Shown here piece by piece: positions 11,775 through 24,489 of a DNA stretch of 64,000 bases. The stretch comes from Sialis fuliginosa. Taxonomy: Eukaryota > Arthropoda > Insecta > Megaloptera > Sialidae. Each line of letters begins with the position of its first letter. Positions within the stretch are counted from its first letter, which is position 1. The DNA is taken from contig OY540817.1 of the NCBI GenBank assembly GCA_961205875.1, positions 12,931,001 to 12,995,000 of the forward strand, read 5' to 3'. The position numbers and the translations under genes are program-made. Below the pieces are notes generated by a model, which searched no databases, was not told the DNA's origin, and saw nothing but the letters and a program-made list of their open reading frames with translations.

Positions 11775-12403
11775 TCAGCCCGCCCTGGTAAAAAATATTT
11801 TTTAGTCCATTTTTCTGTAAATCAAATATCAATACGAATATTTCAATTTTCATTCAAAATAAAAATATAATATATTGTTTCTTTCCTTTATTTTTTTATT
11901 TTTATGAAAGTTTATGAGAACATAAATAAATAAATACTAAACAAAAATATAGACATAAATTAAATAATGGGTTCAAACTAATTACAAACGGTCGAACAAA
12001 AACTAGTCTTATTTGACAAGCTGAGAAAACCATAACTAATTTAAACAGAAATATTTTAAAACAGTTTGCATTGAGTATAACGTTATATTTTATTTTTCTT
12101 CGGCGCTATACATAAGTATGTTGCGTACATGAGTATGAATAAATAATACATTGAATTGAATCTGTGCAAAGAATATGAATGTTTATAACAACATTACAAT
12201 TATTTACGCTCTTTTCTTATGAGTGTGATAAGAAAATATACATAAAACTTTATTTTATACCTTTTGAAATTACATGTGACATCGAAATATCAATTTACTC
12301 AAGGAAAAGTGTTTCAAGAAATAAATATTCTTATTAATTCAAATGTATATAAGTTTTATAGTACGATGAAATATTGAGAAACAAAATAACTACTTATTTT
12401 CAT
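11775..12403. other. AT-rich intergenic, nothing recognised
   Basis: Starts with 'tcagcccgccctgg', which may be an outer hAT remnant; the rest is AT-rich without structure I can support. Confidence 0.4.
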
Positions 12404-12835
12404 CAGTGGTGTAGCGATTTTTCATCTTTCTTCCTTTCTTGACTTCCTTTTATTTTTTAAATCAACCACGATAATATATTGTCTTTTTAACACTTATTCT
12501 TACTGTAACTTAATTTTTATTATTTATATTATAAATTATGACTTAAATCTTACCAGACTGACAATGAGACAAAAGAAAAGCAGGATTAAGGTTTTGAGGT
12601 GCAAAAAAATCATATACTAGTTATAAAATTATTATTGCCATAAAGAAAATACAATTACAAAATAATATATATTATTACATAAACTATTTCAGTGACAATC
12701 AGAAATAGAACTAAAATATTCCTCAGAAACGTTTGTTTAGTGTATAAAAAAAGGTTCATTTATAGTAAAATTATTAAAATCAATAAAATAAAAACAAAAT
12801 ATTTTTTTTAGTTGTATTTTTTTTCTACGCCACTG
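12404..12835. mobile_element. hAT-type MITE (CAGTGGTGTAGCGA ends)
   Basis: Left CAGTGGTGTAGCGATTTTT; right inverted CAGTGGCGTAGAAAAAAAA; 432 bp, no open frame. The flanking 8-mers do not match. Confidence 0.65.
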
Positions 12836-13559
12836 GTAACAAATAAATACTAGACTATAAAGTACAAACAGTACTGTTGTTGATGCTGGTGGAGTATCAT
12901 ACAAAATAATTTTAATACGATAATTTGTTTACGGATTAACGATCTCCAATAGAATCTTGAATTAACGTAGTATTATTCGACTTCTTACATTTATGATCGA
13001 GTTGGTGACACTAATGCCCTTCAGAAGAGCAACAGAGATACCATAAATATATGAGTGAGAGAGACGACATCAGCATGTATCAAATTTCTAAGTATCTTGT
13101 TCTATTAAACAAATTAAAAATGCAACAAGTATTTTTTACTTGGAGATTTTAACGATGGTATAAGAGACATAATTTATAAACGGGCACAATTACTTTAAAT
13201 ATGTATTCCTTATTTTATTGTATTTTGACTGGACTCATTTATTACTGTTTCAATTTTAATAGAATTAAATTACTAATTAACTAATTAGTTTAAGGTAAAT
13301 GTAAATAATAATGTAGTTTTATTCACTCAATTGATATTCTTACCATATCGTGGCAACTAATCTCTATTAAGAAGCTGGAACTTATTTCAAATAAACACGA
13401 GGACTTGCTACGACCGCGTGATTATATCTGTACTTTTTTTAAGAACATAAATTAAATAGATTTCTGTAAATACAAAATATCTTACATTCTTTAGCTTTTT
13501 GTATCATAGAACAAAATTAATTATAACCTATAGAAGTAATAAAATAAAATGGTTTATTT
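12836..13559. other. Intergenic, nothing recognised
   Basis: AT-rich with a few GC-richer words (13000-13080, 13370-13430). No motif pattern strong enough to name. Confidence 0.4.
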
Positions 13560-13740
13560 GAGTGACTACTCTCTAAAACTGTATTAGCGACAATTCACTA
13601 TTTGAATTAGTGAACAGTAACTTCTTAAGCTAGAACAGATTCTAAAGATTTTATTTTATTCATTTTTTATATCAAAAACTGGATCAATCTAAAATACTCA
13701 TATTTAATAAGCATAAATAAATAAAAAATCATCATGCATA
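13560..13740 (+). repeat. Dispersed repeat, copy 2 (partner at 5860-6020)
   Basis: Same orientation and order of shared words as copy 1, with many substitutions and small indels. Contains the near-palindrome 'attcactatttgaattagtg'. Confidence 0.5.
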
Positions 13741-15785
13741 AAAATATGGAAAACAGGTGTATTCTGTTTATAAAAAAATCTTCTCAATATTTAAAACTAG
13801 TTTTAAAAAAGAAACAGTTATGAAACTATTCGTAAAATATTAATTTAAAAAATTATAACAATACAAGGACTAAACAATCATTTGTTCATTTAAAATAACG
13901 GAACTTAATCATATACACATTAAAACAATCATCAAAAACAGTTTATCATTCATTTAAAAAAAGAAATATAACCTCCATAAATTAACATATCTTCATATCG
14001 GTTTTTACAATCCTTAAATAGTAAATTCTCATGTAAATACAAATTATTTCAATCAAATACTCAATAAAAAATGGACCTGTCTATTTCATATCCGCATAAA
14101 CCTGACAAGAATTCCCAATAATATTTTATTACAACGTGCATGTCCTTGTAAATAACGCAAAATCTTAAACCAAATATGGCACGAAAGGTTATAACCTCTT
14201 TACATCGAGAATTATATTTAAAAGCAATTTAGGTAATGATTATTAATTATACACATATCTCAAAATCAAAATTGCTATTCAATTAGGACAGTTAATAGAT
14301 TTTTTTCATTTCAATTAATAACTATTAGGGAAATTCGTTATTATATTAATAATATAATATTAGTGTAATTGCACGGTGCATTTTACAGTCTCGTATTTTT
14401 TCGGTTAATTAAAATTAGTTTTATTTGTTTGGATAATTGAATGTTTTGTTTTTTTAATCATATATGTTTGGGTTTATTTTTATTGACCTTAACTCACTGC
14501 TTGTAGAAATAAGTCAATATGTATTTCTTCTCTGACATACTGCGCATTTATGTAAAACAATTACACTAAATATAAACAAAGGTTTTTCTACCCATGACAA
14601 TTATTTCAGTTTCTTTCATCATAAAAAATAAATGCATATTTTTTAAACTCTACAACAATAATGAATTTTACCTAAAAATATATAATTTTTTTACAGTTTT
14701 TGAAATTAATGCCATAAATATTACTATAAAGCGTCAATAATTTTTAGCAATAAATCTTAAACTGCTAAATTACTGTCAATTTTTTATCAAATTGTTCAAA
14801 ACATTTACAATTTAACTTTATTGCCGTATTAACACTTTGATAATTTATTAGTATTTTTTTTACTCCATTTATAAACATAATGAAGATTCTTGACCATTTT
14901 TCAAATACCTTAATTTACATATTTCTCTATGTCCTTGACTATCTTCTTGTCATTTTTTGTAACAATACATAAATTATATCTAAATTTAACAGTAATCCAT
15001 TTTAGCAAATGATTCAATGTACTGTTGCTCAATTTTTATGTAGGTAGATTTTCTTTTATTCATTTTTGATGGAAATAAAATATAATGATTCAAAAACTCA
15101 CTGCTAATATTTCCATTTAGCCTATTTTTTATTAATCTTAAAGAATCATTGATATACAACAAACTATCAAAAGAGGCCTAAGCATTCTAAGAAAAGTAGT
15201 TCTTTTAGTGTAAATGTCGAAACGGTTAAATTAAATACTGACAATCACTTATAAGGTCAATCGTTGAAACAAAAGAATATCACTCAACTCATCCTGAATT
15301 TATAAAATATTATTTTGCAATTAACAATCACTAATTAAGTTGTATGAAGCATTTCGCAAAATACGGTCAAACGATGTTTATTATCATAGTTAACTGTTAT
15401 TAATTCTTTATTAGTTGACTTTATTTATTTATATCCCGCTGTTTCTCTCAAGGTCTAGCTCGATGTTTCCCTTTGCGATGTGTATCATGAATTTGTAATT
15501 AAAATAAACACTATTTTTATGAAACATAGCCTTCGCTCGGTGAAATGAAGATGTGTTATTAAAGTAAAGTGATTTAATTGTTTCTTATCTATGTGTTTAG
15601 TGAATGGTGATGATATATTAGACTATGGTATTAGTTTTATTATTGATCTAGATATACTAGAACATCTTCATAGTTATTTTCCACTTGTACCTACATTCTT
15701 GATTTATTACGAACTGTATGTTAGAAACTAGAAAAATGATTCTCGTATAAAATATAATATAATGGTAGTTTTTCAAAATTCCAAT
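13741..15785. other. AT-rich intergenic, nothing recognised
   Basis: Two kilobases of AT-rich sequence without supported gene or repeat. Confidence 0.5.
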
Positions 15786-15787
15786 TA

Positions 15788-16064
15788 CAGTGAAACTTCG
15801 ATATAACGCTCCTGTATATTATATATTCCCGTTTTTAACCTTACATATCCCTTTTATTTTAATTCTTTGTATCAACTTCGCAACATTTGTTGTGCACGTG
15901 TTAATTATTCCAAACTCTTTATCGGAAAAAATGGTGATTTTACGAAAATGTGACAACTAAGTAAGTGTTGAAACAAAAAGATTTAGCGAAAACTCCTATT
16001 ACGCTATCCCGTTTATAACGTGTTTTTGACCCGATCCGCTGAAGAGCGTTGTAACGTTTCACTG
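15788..16064. mobile_element. pogo/mariner-type MITE
   Basis: TA target duplications (15786-15787, 16065-16066). Ends CAGTGAAACTTCGATATAACGC and inverted CAGTGAAACGTTACAACGC. The 'CAGTGAAAC.TCGATATAACG' form is typical of pogo/Tigger-type elements. 277 bp, non-coding. Confidence 0.8.
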
Positions 16065-16359
16065 TAATTATTTTTATACACAAAAAACTTTATGTTTTTG
16101 TATTTACTTATCGTAGTATTTATGCGAGCTTACAGAAAGAAGCATGTATGGTATATTGTTTTCATTAAAATATCCCAGACTCCATTTAAAATTAACAACG
16201 TATATTATACATATATACCTACAAATGTACAATGTACTACATAGTAAAGTACAAAAATAAGAAGTGAAAAATTACGTTTATATAAAAGCAAACATTAACA
16301 ATACAGAAACTAATGTCGAGTATGTGTGAGTATGTACATAATTGAAGGTAAGTATTAAA

Positions 16360-16540
16360 CACAGGAAATGTAAGATACCCGGTTCAATAATGCACAGAGC
16401 GTGTCCTCTGAGATATGCGAGTGTGCAACACTGTTCAGTAATTTATTACTTAGTTGATTAGAGGATCGCAGCAATTAATACATGTCCTCAACTGAACGCA
16501 CTCGACCGGTCAAACGAACAAACGAGAGAGATCTGATTTG
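16360..16540. promoter_or_regulatory. GC-richer island, candidate regulatory block
   Basis: Contains 'gagcgtgtcctctgagatat', 'aggatcgcagcaattaat', 'aacgcactcgaccggtcaaa' and 'cgagagaga'. Not repetitive and not coding in any frame. Function inferred only from composition. Confidence 0.25.
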
Positions 16541-16675
16541 TGTTCAATTTTAGAAGTATTTCATTCAATCTAACCGATACTGTTTCACATATATACTTTA
16601 TAAATTATACCATGTTGATACAAAAAAAGTTCACTACGATACATAAGATTTCAATGTTAATTCAGATACATCAAA

Positions 16676-17145
16676 ATAAGGTATTGGCACCAGTCTTGGA
16701 TATGACCCCAGTAATGGCTATTTTTTAATTAAATGTACTGAATTAGAAATATTTGTTGATATTTGATTACTAACAATATTAATCTATGTATATACATTTA
16801 ACTGTCTTGCAGCGTGATTTGATGACAATCGCCCAATAGGTGTCAAAATGGTGGACATTTATACTAATTATTAGTATAATTTTATTTCAAATTTGACGAT
16901 ACTTTTTGACAAGTATTCATCACTGCGTGCTCATTACTGGTTTTACTTTATCCGTTACTGGAGAAAAAACATAAACGCTATAATTTAAAAAACAAACTAT
17001 ATTTGCGGACTTTGGTATGTAATGAAATTGATTAAATAAAGAGTAACTTGTTTTATTAGTAACATGAGTTCATGAGAAGCCCATCAATCACAAAAACAGT
17101 AAACCTCGCTCTTATAGCGGCCATAACTGGTACCAGTACCTTATA
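16676..17145. mobile_element. ATAAGGTACTGG element, copy A
   Basis: Ends ATAAGGTATTGGCACCAG and inverted ATAAGGTACTGGTACCAG; 470 bp. The interior shares long blocks with copy B (18806-19301): 'gatatttgattacta', 'gtgtcaaaatggtggacatt', 'ctggttttactttatcc' and 'tatatttgcggactt'. No transposase frame. Confidence 0.85.
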
Positions 17146-17161
17146 TAGAAAATATACATAC

Positions 17162-17426
17162 AATAGGGCCTCTTTTAACGCGGTAAATACATTGTAATAT
17201 TATAGGGATACGTTCCATAATTTTCTAAAACCGCGTTACCAAATGCAACACTTATTTGTTTTTCAATTTTATTGAAAATGAACAATATTTTTTGATATTT
17301 TTTTATCAGAATTATCGTCACTATCTGAAAAACCATTTGTGAACTGATGCGAAATACCTTACCCGTCGAAACGGGCAGTCCCTGAATTTTCGTAACTTCA
17401 AATCCGCGTAAAAAAAGACCCTACTA
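17162..17426. mobile_element. TA-flanked MITE directly after copy A
   Basis: TA at 17160-17161 and 17427-17428. Ends 'caatagggcctcttttaacg' and inverted 'tagtagggtctttttttacg'; inside are 'accgcgttacc' and 'aatccgcgt'. 265 bp. The 'AACGCGG' ends look pogo-like. Confidence 0.7.
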
Positions 17427-18722
17427 TATATTTAAATTATAATATTGTTGATATCTACCTACATGTATTTCTTAAATTTATTTCAAAAATAAATAAATTG
17501 TAAACAAATTCTTCATTTGCTTAAGCAACATATTAATTACAGTGTATTTAGTACAATGTTAAAGAGACAATAGTATCAACAATGGTAATATATCATAGTG
17601 TATTACATAAGTAAGCATTTAAGCACAGTTATTAAATTTAATCCGCCTATTTAGAACGTTTTTGTTTACTGCTGTACATAATTACGCATAGTGAACATTA
17701 CAAATAAACCATTTCACAATGTTAATTTGAATACGCTTAATTTGCATAAGTGGCGCTGCTTGCACAAGTTTACGCATGTTCAATACAGAACCGGATTTAA
17801 GCTATTAGTCCATCCGGGGGCTTCAATCAGAGCACCATAACAGAAGTCTATATACACAACTTCAAAAATTAAATATTTTACTCTTCTGATTAAAATTAAA
17901 ATCGGGAAACATTGAGAGCGTTCACGTCTGACCAAAAAACGGAACAACGAGCTTTGATTGGTTGATTCATGGAATTTCTGGTCTCAAATTATAGATCTCG
18001 ATTAGATCTATGATGTATATATAAAAATTAAAACATTTTACTAGTTTTAGTGAGTTAAAAGCTTCTTACTGTTAAAAAAAATCGCATTTCCACGATTTTG
18101 TTTGTAAATATTAATTAATTGTATTGAAACAAAAAAAAAAACAGTATAAATATATAATGTGACCAAATCTAATAGCTTTATTAAAGGGTCGATGAAAGCA
18201 TAATTAATATTAATAATTAATAAGGATAATGGGTAATGTAAAAATCTTTAATAAAGATAATGAACATAGGAAATGAGAGGGGAGAGGGGATTTATAGTAA
18301 AATATTTAAACTTAAAGAATATTTAATTCATTTTTTAAATTATGAAATAAAAAACAAATTCAGCTCTGTGCTTATGTGTCCACAAATATCTTAACTGATA
18401 TGGTTCGGTTATGTGCAGGAGGAAAAATGGAGCAGTAAAAAAAAGTGAAATCTATTGTTTTGGATGAGTGCGACAACTAGCTACATGGCATTCTACTTTA
18501 TGTTTTATGTTACTACTGTTTTGTAAAATATCGTAATGCTGTTTTTATTTTGTTCAATTAAGATTTGTTGCAATTGTCGACTTTTTAATTATATGTACCT
18601 ATTTTACAATCTATTATCTTCTAAAACACTTCTTGTCAATTTTTTACATTTTAGAAAATTGTATTGGCTTCGAAACTTTTTAAAATTAATTACATACATA
18701 CCTACTATACACATTTTTCCTC
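17427..18722. other. AT-rich intergenic, nothing recognised
   Basis: Includes a degraded repeat-like patch ('aaccggatttaagctattag', 17790-17810) and one AT-driven short frame (18536-18730); neither is supported as a gene. Confidence 0.4.
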
Positions 18723-18801
18723 AAATGTAACTGTTTATTCCTTTTATTAAAAAAATATCGAATAATTTTTGTGTGATTGCTTTGGCATTGAATGGTCCAA
18801 A
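18723..18801 (+). repeat. Direct repeat, left copy, flanking copy B
   Basis: 'aaatgtaactg.ttatt' through 'aaaaaaatatcgaataatt' to 'tggtccaaa'; recurs at 19316-19387 with small indels. Confidence 0.8.
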
Positions 18802-18805
18802 CGAA

Positions 18806-19301
18806 ATAAGGTACTGGCACCAGTCTTGGATATGGCCACAGTACTAGCTATTTTTTAATTAAATGTACTGAATTAGAAATATTTAATGATATTTGATTAC
18901 TACCATTTCTGAATATTAATCTATATACATTTATCTGTCTTACAGCGTGATTTGATGATAATCGGCTAATAGGTGTCAAAATGGTGGACATTTAAACTAA
19001 TTATTAGTATAATTTATTTATTAATTATTATATTATCATAGCAACTGCTTTACATTGTTTCAAACTTATTTTATATTATTTTGTAATCATTAGCAAGTGT
19101 TCATCACTGCGTGCTCGTTACTGGTTTTACTTTATCCATTACTGGAGAAAAACATACAAAATAAAAGGATATAATTTAAAAAAAAACTATATTTGCGGAC
19201 TTCGGTAATTAAATTAATTAAATAACGAGTTCTTGTTTTATTAGTAACATGAGTTCATGTGAGTTACAAAAAAGCGGCCATAACTGGTGCCAGTACCTTA
19301 T
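18806..19301. mobile_element. ATAAGGTACTGG element, copy B
   Basis: Ends ATAAGGTACTGGCACCAG and inverted ATAAGGTACTGGCACCAG (identical); 496 bp, better preserved at its ends than copy A. The right part matches the truncated copy at 1119-1405. Lies between two direct repeats of about 75 bp. Confidence 0.85.
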
Positions 19302-19315
19302 TCCTTCTTTTTTTT

Positions 19316-19387
19316 AAATGTAACTGATTATTAAAAAAATATCGAATAATTATTGTGTGTGATTGCCTAGGCACTAAATAGTCCAAA
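19316..19387 (+). repeat. Direct repeat, right copy, flanking copy B
   Basis: Second copy of 18723-18801, lacking the 'ccttt' segment and with about ten other differences. Confidence 0.8.
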
Positions 19388-19825
19388 AGTAATATAAATA
19401 AACACTTTACTCACGATTCCCAAACAATCCGTGACATTCGTGAGCAGCACCCGGACCGTGAGCTGCGTGACAAATGGACAACACCTTCTTTTGTGATTCT
19501 CTCATAATTTATTGCTCCATTTTACGACCTTCATTACGGTATAATTTAAAATGCACCAATATCTTATACCCATGTCAACAGATTGTAAAATTAATTTTTA
19601 TCGTTTTAATTTATTTCGATTTAAGTGTATTGTATGTGAGTCATATATTATGAGATTTGTTTATATTTAATATATCGGTGATTTATAAATGAAATATTGT
19701 AGAAATTAAGGCGGAGATGTTCTTTATTGAAACGATTTATTTCTTAAATGCATAAAGTGATTTACTCACTGTTTTGTAACTAAATATATTTCTGAAAAGA
19801 GGGAAGCTATTTTTTTATAACTAAG
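19388..19825. other. Intergenic, nothing certain
   Basis: A GC-richer patch (19410-19490) with 'cattcgtgagcagcacccgg' and 'accgtgagctgcgtgac'; otherwise AT-rich. Confidence 0.35.
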
Positions 19826-20110
19826 CAATATTCAGGCCATTCTGAAGTATGCGACTTTCCCAATTTCTATAGAATTTCTAATTTTTCGTTTAATATGTTA
19901 TTTCAACATAATTTACTTTTTTTTATTGACTTTTATGATTTTAGACCATTTTCAGATATATTATTATTGGAAACCCGGAAAAACTGTGGTTTCTTAGTCA
20001 CTTAATGAGGACTTCTTGTAAAGTCGAAACACGTGTCGAGTGACTTGTTATGGTTAAGGTGTATTTTTAGTTTATGTGAGATACAGTATTTTTATGTTTT
20101 TTCGTTATTT
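19826..20110 (+). repeat. Retroelement fragment carrying the ribozyme-like fold
   Basis: Starts near 'ttcaggccattctgaa' and runs past 'ggttaaggtgtattttta'. A related tail ('gtgacattg', then 'ggttaaggtgtattta') recurs at about 55966-56005. It might be a Penelope-like remnant, judged only from the hammerhead-like motif it contains. Confidence 0.3.
19996..20046 (+). ncRNA. Decayed hammerhead-ribozyme-like fold
   Basis: Outer stem AGTCACT (19996-20002) pairs perfectly with AGTGACT (20039-20045). An inner stem GACTT/AAGTC (20010-20014 / 20021-20025) precedes GAAAC (20026-20030), a short AC..GT hairpin and GTC (20035-20037). That is the order of a type I hammerhead with a minimal third stem. The CTGATGA core is altered to TAATGA, so self-cleavage is unlikely. 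Confidence 0.35.
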
Positions 20111-20539
20111 GTATTCACTAGAGAAATACATACGTTAGAATAAATGATATCTGAACAAAATGGTATACTTACTAAAACTTTCAAATCATTATCCTATAAG
20201 AAAGATCATCAAATTAGGCATTTTGGAATCTGACCATCTAATTTAGCGAATTTTAATCAATCAATATAAAAATAAGTACCTAAATAGGTTGATTATTTCT
20301 TTTTAATCTAGCTGTAGATATAATTATATAAATCTACATAGATCTGAAGGTTTACATTAACGCAATTTATAAATTTCTATTTTAAAAGCATATTGGCAAC
20401 AAAAATAATTGATACTGTCTGAGTTAACAGTTTCAAATACCAATAGGTCGATCGTTAAATAAGTGCATTAAATGGACAATGTTTTACACTAATGTATCAA
20501 CCCACATAAAGCTCATTTTGAGATATCAACGTTTTTAAT

Positions 20540-20840
20540 ACGCCCGAAGAAAAATACACTGTGATTTTGTTACATTTACTTTACATATTATAAAACGCAA
20601 AGTCCCTCTGTCTGTTTGTCCGTTAGTGCACTTATCACTCAAGAACCACTTATCCGATTTAATAGATATGTATGTTCTTTCCCTAGGTTTTAGTATATAT
20701 TTTGTTACGTCAGGTAACATAAGGAATAAGCAAAAAAATATATATTGAACAATATAATGTAGTAAAGAATTGTGTAGAATAAAATATCTAAAATAAACTC
20801 CGCGATACCATATATCTAACTATTATATTAAGGCGAGCGA
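20540..20840. repeat. Diverged lepidopteran interspersed repeat
   Basis: 'cgcaaagtccctctgtctgt', 'ttgtccgttagtgcacttat' and 'aaccacttatccgattt', closing with 'aaggcgagcgaagctagt'; the order and words are those of common lepidopteran repeats. Confidence 0.5.
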
Positions 20841-23800
20841 AGCTAGTTTTCCAATAAAATCTGAAAAACATTTTTTTTTGTAACCAGTTTCTATTTAACA
20901 AAATCGGAAAAAGTTTTTTTGCAGAAAATGTTTTAGTTAAATGAGCTGTTTTCTGCAATAATATTTGCGTGATAGTTCAAATATACTTGACAATATAAAT
21001 AATTTCGAATAAAAAAACATGACCGAATATTATTTCCAATTCTTACAGTAGGTAGTGTAAAATTCTTAACAAATATCCTACGTCGTCGTTTTGCAAACAG
21101 TGTTTTATTATAGTACTTGTTTATACATAATAATGTTTGCGAATCAAGGTCCGAAGGAAATGAAACAGAATTAAACGAAGGAAAAAACTAATTGAAATGG
21201 AGATGTAAAAATATGAGACAGAATGACTGCGCGGAACTAACACTGTCATTATTCAAAATGTGACTGACTAGACATTTTCAATGAACCAAGCGCTTATGAA
21301 GTTCTAATATAATCATAGATAAATTGTTTATTCTTCTTTTATAATTTTTAAATTATTTAATAAAATGGACTATTGAAAACTTTCGATTTAAATTTTAAAA
21401 GGCACGTTTTTTTGTGAATTTAATTGTTAATGTTGTCCCTAATTGCACGCTACATTAAAAAAAAACTATTACAGAATCAACAAAGTTCAACACTTTAATT
21501 GTGGCGCTAAGTCTATCAGACCTACATTTATTTATACCAGTTTTAAAATTCAACAAAAAAGAAATTATATTTAAAAATCAATTTAATTGAGGCTAGTAAC
21601 ATGAAGAATATATAACTTTAAATTGTATTAAATATATAATTTTTACCATTTTCAGAAAAAAATTGATTTTTTACACTTATTATAATATTAAAATTATTTT
21701 CTTCATACAATATTATTCTAGAAAATTATAGCGTGTATGGACAGCATTACAACGCCAACTCTATGATGAACCATAGAACATCAACTGATTATTATTAGTG
21801 CACTAACTATGTACGTATCTATCAAAGATGACATGAAGATAGTTAATATATATTATTTACTACAAAAACTCTATCCCATAATCTATTCAAAACTGAAAAA
21901 AACCACACAAGCAACGCATATAAGATTAGCATGCAAAATCATGAATATATGATGGAAATTGTTAATGTGGGTATTTTATATTTTATAAAAACTTGTTATA
22001 TATAATCGTAAAAGAGTATTCATTCAATATACATATATAAAAATATGTAACGTTTTATTTAATTTTCAGAAATGAAACTTCTAATTATATATCTAAATTT
22101 AGCTATCAAAAATAATTATAATGAAAAATTGTAAATTATAGTGTATAAAATATATTTAATTGTAAATGTCCATTTCAATTTACGTTATATTTAATTAAAG
22201 AGATTTTTCATTCGATAGTTAGCAATAGTCATGCTGTCAGTTGGAATAAAAAAAACTGTTCCATTGATACGGTATTTAGTTTTTTAACTTTTACTTTTCG
22301 TATATATATCAATCATTTTCTACCTGATTGTAAAATTAACATTGTAACAAATTACAAGTTATAAGTTTATTTTCTTCAGCTATATCAAATGAGAAACGAA
22401 ATTAAAATTAGCATTCACCACAAAAGTTTCAAATAATTATACAGTGTCCCAAGGGAAGGTGAAGACTCTAATCAGCTGTCATTTTCAAATAGATGCAGTT
22501 ATTGAAAAAAAATGCGTTGAAAAGAGGAGAGTTCCTGTAAGAGATTTTGTATTAAATGCAAAAAAAACATATACATAGATACGGCTATATATATTTAATA
22601 GATTTGTTTTTAATTTATTTACAATAAAACTATCAATGTCGCCACAAGTATCCTGAATAAATAAACAATAAATTACCCATAAACTATCATAACAAAATAA
22701 AATAAAACTTCCACAAAAATAACATATATAATTAAGTTAATTCAGAAATTATAATAATTTGGCAATATCAAGTTGACCCACAGCTAGGTTCAGGTTATAA
22801 ATTAATTATAAAATGGGATATTAAAATGGTTTTAGTTTTATTTCAAAAATAAACATTGTATTAATTCATCACAGTTTTTATTAAGAACTGAAATTCCTTT
22901 TCCACACCTAAATTTATAATATATGCGCATTTTTATTAACCAGAAATCGTCGGAATTATGTTCAAGATTTCAGAACTGTGTCAAAATTTAAAATATCAAT
23001 TAATTACATACAAAATGTATCTATATACCAATAAAACTTGATGCGATAGTCAATTGCAGTTATTGTTATTATAAAGGTAACTTGCGAAACACGTAAATTT
23101 TTATGATAAAAATAAGGACATTTATAATTTTCTCTGTCAAAGGTTAAAGGGTTAAATTGACCCTTAAAAATGAGGATGATATTTTTTTTTATTATAAAGA
23201 GTTGCCTGATATTAAATATATGTTGCCAATCTGAGGTTAATAACTCCAGATATTATACAATACAAACAAACAAAAATACATAAACACAAAAAAAGAACCA
23301 CATTCCATCAGTTTCATACAATTTATGTTCTCACAGTGTTTACACGAAAAATTAAAGTTTGTTTCTTTTCGCAGCATTAAAGTCACCAACACACGACTGT
23401 CGATTAGGTCTGCTCGGCTGGCTCGAACAATATAGTTCATAATGTATAATAAAAATACACATATATCACTTGCATTCCAATAGTCTGTAGAAAATAACAA
23501 GCATTACTGAGCGCCAGTCTCTAAGCTTGCTCAACCTCTTACATATGCCGGGTCACTTACAATATTGCATTTAGTTTATTGCCGCAGTGGCTGCTTTTGA
23601 CTTCAAATTTGAGGTTAAATATTTTTGTTATAATACTGATTTTTTTTTCTTTAATATTGTTATTGAGTTATTCAGGCCTTTCTGAAGCCAAAACGATTAA
23701 AACTTTGTTTTTTCTTTAAGCGATTAGTTTTTATTTTACGATTTAAGTCGTATTTGCTAATCAAGTGTAAGGAAAATGATTGTATTGAACTTTTTTCCTT

Positions 23801-24488
23801 TTTTTCTCGAAAACAAGAATTATATATTTCTGAGAAAAACGTTATTTGTGGACGTTAGATTTTTGTAGAAAAGTTATGTTTAGTTTCATCAAATAGGTAC
23901 TGATTATTTAAGAAACGGTTGTGTAGGGAAATAGGTCGATTCAAAAAGTTTCACTGTATTTAATTAGTGAAATATTTTTTTATATTATTTTATAAATAAA
24001 TTGAAAAATATTTTTGTATCTTCAATTTAATAACATTTAAGTTTTGTTAAATGTACCTAAAACGTATAATTTTTTAAACGGCTAGTTTAAATAAAAAAGT
24101 ACATAAATTGTTGATTAAATTCTAAATTGAACAAAAAACACCCAATTGCAGTTGCAATAATAATATTTCAATTTTCGTTTTCAATGTCAAAACAAATATT
24201 AAATATGACACCACTGCCTTAAACAGTCATAAAATTGTTCATATACGTACTCAGAAACAATAATAAATTATCTAAAAAAAAAAATATTTCGCACTCGTGT
24301 AACGTCTATCTCGTAAATGGACGTAAAAACATAATAGAGTAATAAATCTCAAAGTTCCATCTCAATGTTACTTCTATTATAAATACAACCACAGTTGCTT
24401 TGAAAGTTGCTAACAAAAAATTACAATCATAACTAATTCATATTAATTAATGGTATACATATAGGTATCGTACTTCTTTAATTAATAT
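20841..24488. other. AT-rich intergenic, nothing recognised
   Basis: Long AT-rich block. Minor points: 'gtcccaagggaaggtgaaga' (22446-22465) may be a transposon end, and 23380-23600 is somewhat GC-richer. An 87-codon minus-strand frame (23237-23500) has no protein-like features. Confidence 0.45.
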
Positions 24489-24489
24489 A

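Noticed and set aside
23237-23500. 87-codon minus-strand frame as a gene
   Set aside because: No domain, splice signals or start context, and AT-driven hydrophobic content.
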